From assembly GCF_000250985.1 (NCBI RefSeq), contig NW_013524650.1, forward strand, positions 225,267 through 258,693: a DNA stretch of 33,427 nucleotides, in the 5' to 3' direction. Below the pieces are notes generated by a model. That model did no database searches and was not told where the DNA came from. It saw only the letters and a program-made list of their open reading frames with translations. Origin of the DNA: Nematocida parisii ERTm1 (lineage: Eukaryota > Microsporidia). Position numbers and translations under genes: made by a program. Shown here one piece after another: positions 1-8,375 of the stretch. The first letter of the stretch is position 1. Each line of letters begins with the position of its first letter.

Positions 1-1328
1 AAATTTTAATGATTTCTCTCGAACCTTATATTAATAAACTGATTTCTAATAAAAAATTATTACACATATACTAATTACTTATTATACTATAATAATATGT
101 CTTAAATACTTTAAATTTCTAGAATTATTTTGTATTATTAATTGAAGAGTAAATTATTATAAGTATAAGAAATAATAAACAGATAGATATAACCCGAAAT
201 AACCCAGATATAAGTATATTTTATGTATTATTTGGGTTATATAGTAATAAGAAATATTCAATTCATTATAATTTTATTTTATACTGAATATGTCTATATG
301 GTTAATTAAAAAGAGTAAATTAAAGTAAATTAGTCTGTTTGAACAAATCTACAGCTAATTTCTAATCTTAATTATCTAAAAAATAAGATCATCTGAAGGA
401 TATAAGTACCAGCTGCTGAAATAGCTAGAAGCGGATTAAATGATACTTATGTTGCTTTGCTGGTGTAGGACCCATCATTAGACAGCATCTTTGCCAATTC
501 AGTATTGTTTGCCAGTCGCTTTGTTTGTAATTCTTGCCCTCTTTCTTATTTTTTTATTGAATTCAGAAGATAGATTTTTTCATTAATAGTGAATTCTTTT
601 ATTAAGTCTTCAAAATAATTTTCAAATGCTATAGTTTGATAACTATTAATTATACTTCTATACTGTTCTTTTGCTTTTACAATATGCGATATTTATGTTT
701 ATTTAGTTTATTCGGGTTATATAGACATTTTGATCATAATTTATACTGCTATTTATATGTTTCTGTATTAATTATACTTAATTATAAGTATAACTATAAA
801 GAATAAATTAATTTATAATTATAAAAGAATAAAAATAAATTTCATTTTGGAATATTCCTTATATAAATATATGCAGAATTATATTACAGAAGTATTCTGA
901 GACTAAAATCAATATATACACTATAATATAAGTATTACATATACTATAATAGTATATTTATAGTAATATCTGATTATCGTGTAGTATTATAAAGTTACTT
1001 TATATGGCATATTCTGCTTTTGCTCCTAATAGTCAGTATTATTAAGTTGCTATAGTCTCTTCTAAAAATATAAAAACCCAGTTTATACTGTATATGTGAT
1101 AAGTATATGTTATTTACTGAATATTTGGTTATGTGTTTTTTAATAAACTGTTTTCTATTAAAAATGGTATAATAATTACTATTATGATGTTATAAATATT
1201 TCATTTTTTCATTTTTTCATTTTTTTTAAAAGTGTAAATTTATAATTATTTATTATAGTAAATTATTAATATGAACGAGTTAAGAACAGAAAATAAGAAA
1301 AATAAAAAAAATAAAATATTTAATTATA
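1..1328. other. Gene-free AT-rich region
   Basis: No convincing coding sequence is seen on either strand. The DNA is mostly A/T runs. A more complex island lies around 400-545 (for example a stretch near 460-540 with balanced base composition), which could be a decayed gene or mobile element, but I could not match it to anything. One TCGGGTTAT motif lies at 712-720 and its reverse complement at 189-197. Confidence 0.5.
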
Positions 1329-1570
1329 ACGATACCACACAGACACGCAGTGATTCTACTAAACCAAAGGCATGAATTACTGAAGTATATATTCAAACTA
1401 GGAGTAACTAGCACATACATAAATAAATCACGGTGGATTTAAAAAGACAATTCAAGCTTAAGGACTACTAGGACTATAAATATATGCGTACATTTTGATA
1501 TTCTAATTATTGATTCACTACAGGCACAGACCATACTCTTAGCGGTAACATTATCTTGTATGAAGTAATG
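1329..1570 (+). mobile_element. Heavily decayed solo LTR remnant
   Basis: Positions 1347-1384 align with the G+C-rich LTR at 32557-32892 at 27 of 38 bases by hand alignment, and 7 of the 11 differences are G-to-A or C-to-T. The preceding bases (GATACCACACAGAC) match the LTR start with an internal deletion. A weak match to the LTR end (GGTAACAT...CTTGTATG) lies near 1540-1570. This appears to be the oldest of three copies. The middle part cannot be aligned with confidence and the ends are approximate. Confidence 0.5.
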
Positions 1571-1769
1571 AAAGAATTAGTGCGATAATAATTTATGAAT
1601 GAACAATCATTTAGGATATAGATTGAATTTCTGAGTTTATAATAGAGTATAACTCGAATATAAGAGTTTCTGAAATTTATTTTTATTCCCTGTGAACTAT
1701 GCATAATTTATTAAAAATAAAATATTATTTATGCCTTACAAAGAATAACTTAATTATATCAATACTTTA

Positions 1770-2290
1770 TACACATAGTATAATAAGTAATAAATAATAG
1801 ACAGTGTGTAATAAGTAGTAATATATTTATTATCTATTTTTATGACTACTTTATAACCATAGTATAATAAGTAATAAACTAATAACCCAATGAGTTATAA
1901 TTATTATTAATAACACAGTGTATAATAAGTAATAATATATTTATTATTTTAGAGTTATAGTGTGTAAAGTAATAATAATTTATGAACAGTTTTATTCTTT
2001 AAAATATTTTAATAAGTATTTATTATGCATAGTGTACAAAGTATTAATAAATCTATTTACCATAACTTATTACACAATGAACATGACTTATTACACAATA
2101 TATCACTATTAATACTATACACTATAACTTATTACACAATATATCATTATTAATACTATACACTATAACTTATTACACAATGAATATAACTTATTACACA
2201 CCATACACTACTTATTACACATAATGTATAATATACCATTACTTATTACACATCATACACTACTTATTACACATATATCATTATTTACTC
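1770..2290. repeat. Dispersed 'TGTAATAAGT' repeat block with inverted halves
   Basis: The block consists of repeated variants of GTGTAATAAGTAATA. About 1785-2050 carries the core in the forward direction. About 2060-2280 carries its reverse complement, ACTTATTACACA. Within the second half a unit of about 41 bp, built from 'ACTATAACTTATTACACA' plus 'ATATATCATTATTAATACT', is repeated in tandem. The same longer unit recurs near 4810, 5630-6000 and 8150. Confidence 0.85.
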
Positions 2291-2389
2291 CTTCTATTAT
2301 TACTTCCTACTATTAGTACTATTTACTCCTTCCTCCTTCCCCCTTCTACTATTACTCCTTGTGTATGTCTGTATTCCTTATTCATCGAA
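2291..2389. other. Polypyrimidine tract upstream of tRNA-Pro
   Basis: About 2290-2380 on the + strand is almost entirely C and T, with runs such as CTCCTTCCTCCTTCCCCC. It directly precedes the tRNA-Pro gene. It may be an upstream control region or just low-complexity sequence; nothing further can be supported. Confidence 0.45.
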
Positions 2390-2461
2390 GGCGACTTGGT
2401 CTAGTGGTATGATTCCTGCTTTGGGTGCAGGAGGTCCCGGGTTCAATTCCCGGAGTTGCCC
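2390..2461 (+). tRNA. tRNA-Pro (anticodon TGG)
   Basis: The sequence folds as a full cloverleaf. The acceptor stem GGCGACT pairs with AGTTGCC (one G-T pair) and the discriminator base is C. The anticodon stem CCTGC/GCAGG encloses the loop TTTGGGT, with anticodon TGG at 2422-2424. The T arm contains GGTTCAATTCC, a good B box. No intron is seen. A T-run (TTTTT at 2466-2470) follows and fits an RNA polymerase III terminator. Confidence 0.95.
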
Positions 2462-2518
2462 TTTCTTTTTATTTTTTCTTCTTTTTTTATTTTTTTATTT
2501 TTTCTTTTTTTATTTTTA
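2462..2518 (+). terminator. Pol III terminator T-tract doubling as a gene leader
   Basis: The 57 bases between the tRNA and the next start codon are almost all T with scattered A and C, including several runs of five or more T. The first runs should end tRNA transcription. The same tract must also contain or form the promoter and leader of the downstream protein gene. Confidence 0.6.
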
Positions 2519-3052
2519 ATGAGCAAACCTCAGATGAAGCCAGAAATGACCCCTAAACCCGAAATTAACTCACATTTATACGATTTATCAGTAATAAAGT
2601 CAGAATTAGATGAAATACTCATAGAATACTTAAAAGAATCAGAAAATTACAAAGAATCCACTTTATTAGTAAATATAAAATTACTTATCGGTATATGTGT
2701 AACAAGTCTTGCTATAATTATATTTTTATTAACCCATAAAAATATTTTTAATATCCAGGACCCTTTAATTATCGCACTAATAATAATGTTCTGGGTGCTC
2801 ACTTATTCTGAGACATTTATCATAAAGTTTTGTTATTTTTATACTTTTAGTGGGTGTAAAAATCGCACAAAATTAAATGTGCTAACCACCATAAGTAATA
2901 CACACCCTGTATATACTGTACTATTATATACGGGAGAGAAGAAAATTCCAATTAAAGTATCCACGGATATAAGAATATTATACAAGGACAACTTATTAGA
3001 CGTACGTAAATTCACAGGAATAATAAAGGACTGTTTAATAAGCAATAAATAG
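2519..3052 (+). CDS. Signal peptidase complex subunit 2-like protein
   Basis: A 177-residue protein. The start is the ATG at 2519, preceded by TTTATTTTTA; a longer reading frame would begin inside the tRNA. Features in order: a hydrophilic N-terminus, a short helix (residues about 25-45), two closely spaced membrane segments (about 54-71 and 82-105), then a mixed beta/alpha tail with HPVYTVLLYTGEKK at 129-142. This matches the architecture of SPC25/SPCS2, whose two membrane helices are followed by a cytosolic domain with a 'KYTL' type strand. In that family the protein sits in the ER membrane and helps the signal peptidase cleave secreted precursors. Similarity is by pattern only, so another two-pass ER protein remains possible. 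A dispersed-repeat block follows the stop codon. Confidence 0.6.
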   Translation: MSKPQMKPEMTPKPEINSHLYDLSVIKSELDEILIEYLKESENYKESTLLVNIKLLIGICVTSLAIIIFLLTHKNIFNIQDPLIIALIIMFWVLTYSETFIIKFCYFYTFSGCKNRTKLNVLTTISNTHPVYTVLLYTGEKKIPIKVSTDIRILYKDNLLDVRKFTGIIKDCLISNK

Positions 3053-3813
3053 TACACATAGTGTAATAAGTAATACATAGTAGTATATGTGTAATAAGTA
3101 ATACAATAAAAATAGAAGAAGAAATAGTAGTATATGTGTGATAAGTAATGCATAGCAGTATATAGTAGTATATGTGTAATAAATAGTAGTATAAGAGTAA
3201 TAAGTTATAGTATATGTGTTATAAGTTATAGTATATGTGTGATAAGTTATATTTAGTGGTGTATGTGTAATAAGTTATATTTAGTGGTGTATGTGTAATA
3301 AGTAATAATATATGTGTAATAAGTTATAGTTATTTATTATGTATTGTGTAATAAGTAATAATATATGTGTTATAAGTTATAGTTATTTATTATGTATTGT
3401 GTAATAAGTTATAGAATATGTGTAATAAGTTATAGTATATGTGTAATAAATAGTACTGTATGTGTAATAAGTTATAGTTATTTATTATACTGTGTGTAAT
3501 AAGTTATACCTGTTCTATTTTTGGTGTATTTCTGTTCTATTTATGGTATACTTCTATTGTTTATTACTATTTATTATTCTATGTGTGATAAGTTATAGTA
3601 TATGTGTAATAAGTTATAGTTATTTATTACACACTGTGTATTATATTATTCTTGTTTTATATTTCTTCTGGTGTTTTATTTTTATTATTGTTCTTTTTAT
3701 TTATTACTCTATCACTACTATATCCTGCTACACTCTCTTATTTATTATACTATGTATACTATTTATTATTTATTACACACTGTCTTATATATTATTTTTA
3801 TTTTTTTATTTAT
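3053..3813. repeat. Dispersed repeat block, forward orientation
   Basis: From 3053 to about 3640 the sequence is almost wholly variants of TGTGTAATAAGTTATAG and GTGTAATAAGTAATA, all in the same direction. Units containing 'TTATTTATTATGTATTGTG' recur near 3335 and 3390. About 3640-3813 is T-rich low-complexity DNA leading to the next start codon. Open frames here (for example 3492-3881) are Y/L/I/F-rich by-products of the repeat and not genes. Confidence 0.85.
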
Positions 3814-4371
3814 ATGAATATATTCTGGTTACTCCTCTGCATTACCGTATGCGTATGCGAGACATTCGATATCTCCAGTGAGAGCACCTTCACACTCGGA
3901 CTGCAATTAATAGAGAATAAAAGTACAAGAATAGAATTATCATTAAATAATAATTCTAATACAAATATTCAGTTAAAGGACCCTTCTAATAAGGTTATAC
4001 GCTCATTTAATAATGACTCAGATATGAACATCTCATTTATACCTAAAGTATCTGGTGAGTATACGATAACAGTAAATAACCATAAATTAAACAAATTATT
4101 ATTTACTGTGGTACTACCACAAGCGGATGAGGGACCATTTGCATCACAAGTAGAGGTAAACTTAGGGAAGGACTTAGAGGACTCATTAAGAAGGATAATT
4201 GACTCACATAAATTATTACTGACACGGCAGAAGGAGCACTTAGATAAAGCAAGGAGTACTAAGAGTTGGATTAAGAAGCTTACACTGTTAGAAGTAGGCT
4301 TATGCTTACTTGCACTGTATTATGTACAGAGTGAAGCAGTAAAGACATTCTATAGTACAAGGAAGGTATAA
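3814..4371 (+). CDS. p24/emp24/GP25L family cargo receptor
   Basis: A 185-residue protein when started at the ATG at 3814; the upstream extension is repeat-derived hydrophobic sequence. Features in order: signal peptide (1-15, ending near CVCETF), a beta-rich GOLD-like domain (about 17-105, with the motif SGEYTITVNNH), a basic/amphipathic coiled-coil stretch (about 115-155), one membrane helix (about 157-172) and a short tail ending STRKV. This order defines the p24 family of type I membrane proteins, which cycle between ER and Golgi in COPI/COPII vesicles and help export selected cargo, including GPI-anchored proteins. The tail lacks an obvious KKxx signal. A second p24-type gene lies at 18967-19704. 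Confidence 0.85.
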   Translation: MNIFWLLLCITVCVCETFDISSESTFTLGLQLIENKSTRIELSLNNNSNTNIQLKDPSNKVIRSFNNDSDMNISFIPKVSGEYTITVNNHKLNKLLFTVVLPQADEGPFASQVEVNLGKDLEDSLRRIIDSHKLLLTRQKEHLDKARSTKSWIKKLTLLEVGLCLLALYYVQSEAVKTFYSTRKV

Positions 4372-4960
4372 ATAAATAGTATATAACATAACTTATTACA
4401 CATAGAATAAAACTTATTACACATAGAATAAAATATAATAACGTATAGAGTGAAATATAGTACACATAGAGTGAAATATAAAGTAAGACTTATTACGTAT
4501 ATAACATAACTTATTATACATATAGTAAAACTTATTACACATAAAGTATAACTTATTACACATATAGTAAAATATAGTACACATAGCATATAAGACTTAT
4601 TACAGATAAAGTACATAACTTGTTACACACAGTATAAGACTTATTACACATAGAATAAGACTTATTATACATATAACATAACTTATTACACATAAAGTAC
4701 ATAATTTATTACACACAGTATAAAACTTATTACACATAACACAGTATATTAACACAGTATATTAACACATTATATAATAACGTATAGTATAAGACTGTTA
4801 TTTATTATTACTACACATATACTATAACTTATTACACAATATATCAATATTAACATAACTTATTACTCTACTACTATTATATTTTATTATTTATTACTCT
4901 ACTTCTATTATTTATTACTCTACTTCTATTATATTATATTACTTATTATATATTTACTAC
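4372..4960. repeat. Dispersed repeat block, reverse orientation
   Basis: Many copies of ACTTATTACACATA and close variants, the reverse complement of the core used in the previous block. The change of direction coincides with the p24 gene lying between the two blocks. Near 4815-4860 the longer unit (ATACTATAACTTATTACACA followed by ATATATCAATATTAA) occurs. Short - strand frames here are repeat by-products. Confidence 0.85.
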
Positions 4961-4994
4961 TATATATTTATGAAATAACGGAATGTAAAATTTT

Positions 4995-5567
4995 ATGACA
5001 AAAAAAGAAGAGAAGAGTATTTCATACGAGATGAGAAGTATCCGCGTACCATCCAGGAAAATGAAAGCAGTAAAGGAGATGTGGATGAAAATATACACAC
5101 CAATTGTTATGCAGTGTAAATTAGAAATAAGGATGAACCTGTCTACACAGTGCATAGACATAAGGACGTGTAAAGAGACACTCAGTCCAGTCGCCATTCA
5201 AAGAGCAGAAGAGTTCATTAATGCGATAACCCTGGGATTCTCACCAGAAGATGCCTTATCTATACTAAGGGATGACTCCCTGTACGTTAACTGCTTCTCA
5301 TTAGAGGATGTAAGGATACTCCGACACCATCACATAGGAAGAGCGATCGGGAGGATCGCTGGTTCAAAAGGGAAGGTTAAGAATAATTTAGAGTTAATCA
5401 CAAGTACACGGATAGTAATAGAGGACAAGAACATAAGGGTATTAGGCACAGCAGAGAATATATCATTAGTAAGGACGGCTGTAAGTAAATTAATTATGGG
5501 ATCACAGCCAGCGAAAGTATGTTCGGACTTAAGGATTATTTCAAAGAAAGTACAGGAAAGATTGTAA
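4995..5567 (+). CDS. PNO1: PNO1/DIM2, pre-rRNA processing KH-domain protein
   Basis: A 190-residue protein, shorter than fungal and animal homologues because the N-terminal extension is missing. Family hallmarks are unmistakable: IRVPSRKMKAVKEMWMKIYTP near the N-terminus (16-36), IDIRTCKET (54-62), the FINAITLGFSPEDAL helix region (74-88), IGRAIGRIAGSKGK (114-127) with the GSKG KH loop at 123-126, and the late block TSTRIVIEDKNIRVLG (136-151). In eukaryotes this nuclear/cytosolic factor joins the small-subunit precursor, recruits the dimethyltransferase Dim1 and assists final 18S 3' cleavage. The start at 4995 directly follows GTAAAATTTT, an A/T motif also seen before other genes here. Confidence 0.97.
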   Translation: MTKKEEKSISYEMRSIRVPSRKMKAVKEMWMKIYTPIVMQCKLEIRMNLSTQCIDIRTCKETLSPVAIQRAEEFINAITLGFSPEDALSILRDDSLYVNCFSLEDVRILRHHHIGRAIGRIAGSKGKVKNNLELITSTRIVIEDKNIRVLGTAENISLVRTAVSKLIMGSQPAKVCSDLRIISKKVQERL

Positions 5568-5715
5568 AACCGGGTTAAATCGGGTTATTACCACAAATAA
5601 AAATATAATATTCTATGTGTGATAAGTTATAGTATACTGTATTAATAATGATATATTATGTAATAAGTTATGGTGTATAGTATTAATAGTGATGTTGTAT
5701 GCTAAGAATAGCATT
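5568..5715. repeat. CGGGTTA pair and dispersed repeat, left part
   Basis: Just after the PNO1 stop lies a pair of CGGGTTA motifs (5571 and 5581; the second is a full TCGGGTTAT at 5580-5588). These are followed by forward-orientation TAATAAGTTATAG repeats with the longer unit (about 5600-5695). The block is interrupted by the LTR-like element that follows. Confidence 0.75.
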
Positions 5716-5890
5716 TGTTAGCATGACATGAGTTATTGTAATGTTTACATAAACACGACAATACAGATTAGATCAGAAATTATTGTTGACACAACAAGTC
5801 AACATAAATTAAATTGATTTTACGGTCTATAAATACGTATACAAATTCAATAAAAGTCAAAGTTTAAGAATGCCTTTTCCTAAGAAAACA
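5716..5890 (+). mobile_element. Possible short solo LTR of a second family
   Basis: A non-repetitive segment sits inside a dispersed-repeat block. It begins TGTTAGCATGAC and ends AAGAAAACA, giving TGTT...AACA inverted ends as expected of an LTR. It contains a TATA-like CTATAAATA (about 5829) and, some 20 bases on, AATAAAAG as a possible polyadenylation signal. An inverted repeat (TGTTGAC...GTCAACA) lies around 5785-5805. No target-site duplication is evident, there is no second copy in the window and no coding capacity. A chance non-repeat island is the alternative. Confidence 0.35.
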
Positions 5891-6267
5891 ACTAGTAATA
5901 TATTAATAGTGATATGTTATGTAATAAGTTATAGTATACTGTATTAATAATGATACATTATGTAATAAGTTATATCCTATGTGTAATAAGTTATATTAAT
6001 AGTGATGTATTATGTAATAAGTTGTGTTCATTGTGTAATAAGTTATGTTCATTGTGTAATAAGTTATAATAATATCTGTTTATTCCTTAAAGACTTAGAC
6101 ATACGAAAACTTGTTCTTTATTGAAAACCCAAAACTCTTAAATAGTTTTAACTCCAATTACTTATGATATCAATATAACCACTGCCACCAATGATGGATG
6201 TTCATATATTAATATCATACTTAACCATTGCTCATCTGGATCTAACTATCCCAAACTAACAGTATTA
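5891..6267. repeat. Dispersed repeat, right part, and gene-free tail
   Basis: Forward-orientation units resume at about 5895 (TATTAATAGTGATATG and TAATAAGTTATAG) and run to about 6070 with several TTCATTGTGTAATAAGTTAT copies. About 6075-6267 is ordinary AT-rich DNA before the 3' end of the next, convergent gene. I see no gene in it. Confidence 0.75.
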
Positions 6268-7500
6268 TTAAAATAATAAATTATTCATAATTTCTTTTGT
6301 TTCAGTAGGGAATATTCCAAATATACTCATAATAATTATAAATATTATTATAAATATTATTATAAAAATAATTAATACTTTTTTAAATTTATGCGTAGTA
6401 ACTGGAACAACTGTCTCATTAATACTTAAAGCAGTTGTCCCATTAATAATTGAAATATTTAGTTCTATTGAAGTTAAATACTTCTTAACTACGTTATTCT
6501 TAAACTTATTAGCAGTAAGTCCATTTCGGGTTATATCAACAAATATACGAGGTTTAAAAAATCTATTCTGAATATTACATACTCTTTCATTAATATTTAA
6601 TAAGTTATTTAAGTGTCTTTTAAGGCAATTTATACTATCTTCTTTAGTTTCAGTGTCTATTTCATCGTAATATATAGAGGTATCATAATATACTCCGTAG
6701 TATAATCCACGAATTGTATGAAATAAATACCTTGCATTATCTTGTTTAATATTATCACGGATTGAATCATATATTGAATCGTTTAAAAATATAGAAAATT
6801 CTTTAGCACTCCACTTATCTATCCTTGTAAGTAATTGCAATGATTTAATATCATCTTTACTTAACCCTAAACTACTTGCATTTGATTGTTTTGTCTCGTT
6901 ATCATCCTCATCAACTATAGTTAAATTATCACCATGTTTCATTAGTATATCTAATGCTCTCTGTAATCTAGAATATTTTTTAGATTGTGTTAACTTGCAT
7001 AGTTTAATCATTGCATCTTCTGAAGTCATTTTATCATCTAGTTCTTGTATATTCATGCTCTTACATAATATCTTAATAGAAGAATCAAAGAATTTCTTTC
7101 TTAATATATAAGTATTCGCCATAATGGCATGATTATTTCCCATTAGTCTATAAAATGCTGCTTTTTTATCTTCACTGTCTAATTCGTCTGCTGCTTCTTT
7201 AATTATATCTATAACTATATCTGTCTGTTTTATAGATTCTATTATTTTATCTGTTATAGTATCTTCATTATATTCAATATCATTAGAAATAATTCTATTA
7301 TATATTTTCATATACAGTATATTATATGCTAGCCTTTCTAATGGTTCTGGTGAATCTATGAATATTCTTTTTTTTTTGTTAACTTCTGTTACTATGTCGT
7401 ATAATGTGTTTATATCTTTATCCTTTTCCATTATTCTTTGCTTACTGAATTTATTCTCTACTTGTTTTCTTAATTCATCCGCATCAATATTATATGTCAT
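6268..7500 (-). CDS. Unrecognised protein with a C-terminal membrane anchor
   Basis: A 410-residue protein I do not recognise. It is helix-rich and charged over residues 1-370, with an acidic linker DEDDNETKQ near 197-205. A single very hydrophobic segment, nearly all Ile and Phe (about 373-396), lies just before a short tail (PTETKEIMNNLLF). No signal peptide is apparent, so a tail-anchored topology facing the cytosol is plausible. The membrane segment is encoded by a 12-base tandem repeat (about 6330-6375) that gives FIII units. The start ATG follows AATTTAT, like neighbouring genes. It converges on PNO1 across a repeat block. Confidence 0.8.
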   Translation of the reverse strand: MTYNIDADELRKQVENKFSKQRIMEKDKDINTLYDIVTEVNKKKRIFIDSPEPLERLAYNILYMKIYNRIISNDIEYNEDTITDKIIESIKQTDIVIDIIKEAADELDSEDKKAAFYRLMGNNHAIMANTYILRKKFFDSSIKILCKSMNIQELDDKMTSEDAMIKLCKLTQSKKYSRLQRALDILMKHGDNLTIVDEDDNETKQSNASSLGLSKDDIKSLQLLTRIDKWSAKEFSIFLNDSIYDSIRDNIKQDNARYLFHTIRGLYYGVYYDTSIYYDEIDTETKEDSINCLKRHLNNLLNINERVCNIQNRFFKPRIFVDITRNGLTANKFKNNVVKKYLTSIELNISIINGTTALSINETVVPVTTHKFKKVLIIFIIIFIIIFIIIMSIFGIFPTETKEIMNNLLF

Positions 7501-7714
7501 ATAAATTTTAATAATATTCTTTATATTTATACAGTAAAAACGGAAAAATATAAATTATTTATAAAGTTCTTATTTAAATATTACGTTAATCATTAACAGA
7601 CTTTAATTAATAAATATTTTATTGGTGTATATAATTAATTCTAAGTGAGTACTCTACTGGATATACTGCTAGTAATATAAGTACTATTATAGTATAATAT
7701 ATCATATTAATATA
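7501..7714. other. AT-rich upstream region
   Basis: AT-rich DNA lies between the start of the - strand gene ending at 7500 and the solo LTR. It presumably carries that gene's promoter. No coding sequence or dispersed-repeat core is obvious. Confidence 0.5.
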
Positions 7715-8050
7715 TGATGACACCACCACACAGACATGGGCCATGAGGGCATTCTGTCAGTGTACTATCTTGTACAGTGATACTGCCTAGGCAATGTGTG
7801 TTGGTATCTCTGAGTTAATATATCAACATATGATTGTTTAACTGGAGTACATCCCCTAATTTAGGGGTGATTATGGGAAGCATTGATGGGTAACTTCAGT
7901 ACTAGGCCTAACTCAGTCGTATTATTAATACTCCGTGTCTATGCTGGCTTAGACTGTTTCTTAATACAATAAAGAGACCTCTTCATTGACTTTCTTCTTT
8001 ATTTTGGCTACGTGGCAGAGCGGTGGTGTTACTCCCTTGTGAGTACGTTA
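7715..8050 (+). mobile_element. Solo LTR, AT-degraded copy
   Basis: This segment aligns along its whole length with the element at 32557-32892. Both begin TGRTGACACCACCAC and end TTGTGAGTACGTYA, share the hairpin CCCCYAATTTAGGGG, GGGAAGCATYGAYGG, ACAATAAAGAG (polyadenylation-type signal) and GGCTACGTRGCAG. Most differences replace G or C by A or T, and the terminal CA has become TA. The TATA-like box of the other copy (TATTTAAC) reads TGTTTAAC here. No internal retrotransposon sequence, primer-binding site or clear target-site duplication flanks it, so it is probably a solo LTR left by recombination. Confidence 0.75.
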
Positions 8051-8375
8051 ATAATAAATAGAAGTTTACACTTACAAGGAGAAGGGGAAAATCAACTGTG
8101 TAATAAGTTATGATATAGTGTAATAAGTTGTGTTCATTATGTAATAAGTTATGGTGTATAGTATTAATATTGATATATTGTGTAATAAGTTATAGTGTAT
8201 TATATGGTGTATTATGATGTATTGTGCAATAAGTTATATTAATAGTGATGTATTATGTAATAAGTTATGTACAATGTGTAATAAGTTATATTCATTGTGT
8301 AATAAGTTGATATTCATTGTGTAATAAGTTGTGTTCACTGTGTAATAAGTTGTGTTTATTTTTATTAATAAAATT
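8051..8375. repeat. Dispersed repeat block, forward orientation
   Basis: After about 45 bases of unique DNA, 8095-8355 consists of TGTAATAAGTTATRG units, including the longer unit with GTGTATAGTATTAATATTG (about 8145-8195). All point the same way. The block abuts the 3' end of the SHMT gene, whose stop codon lies just beyond TAATAAAATTTTATT. Confidence 0.85.

Noticed and set aside
2456-2518. Hydrophobic N-terminal extension of the SPC2-like gene
   Set aside because: It would start inside the tRNA-Pro gene and is encoded by the T-rich Pol III terminator tract; the ATG at 2519 gives a normal N-terminus.
7715-8050. Structured RNA gene (conserved hairpin, two copies) as an alternative to LTR
   Set aside because: The order of TATA-like box, AATAAA signal and TG...CA ends fits an LTR better, and no rRNA or other known RNA motif was recognised. 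It remains testable by expression.
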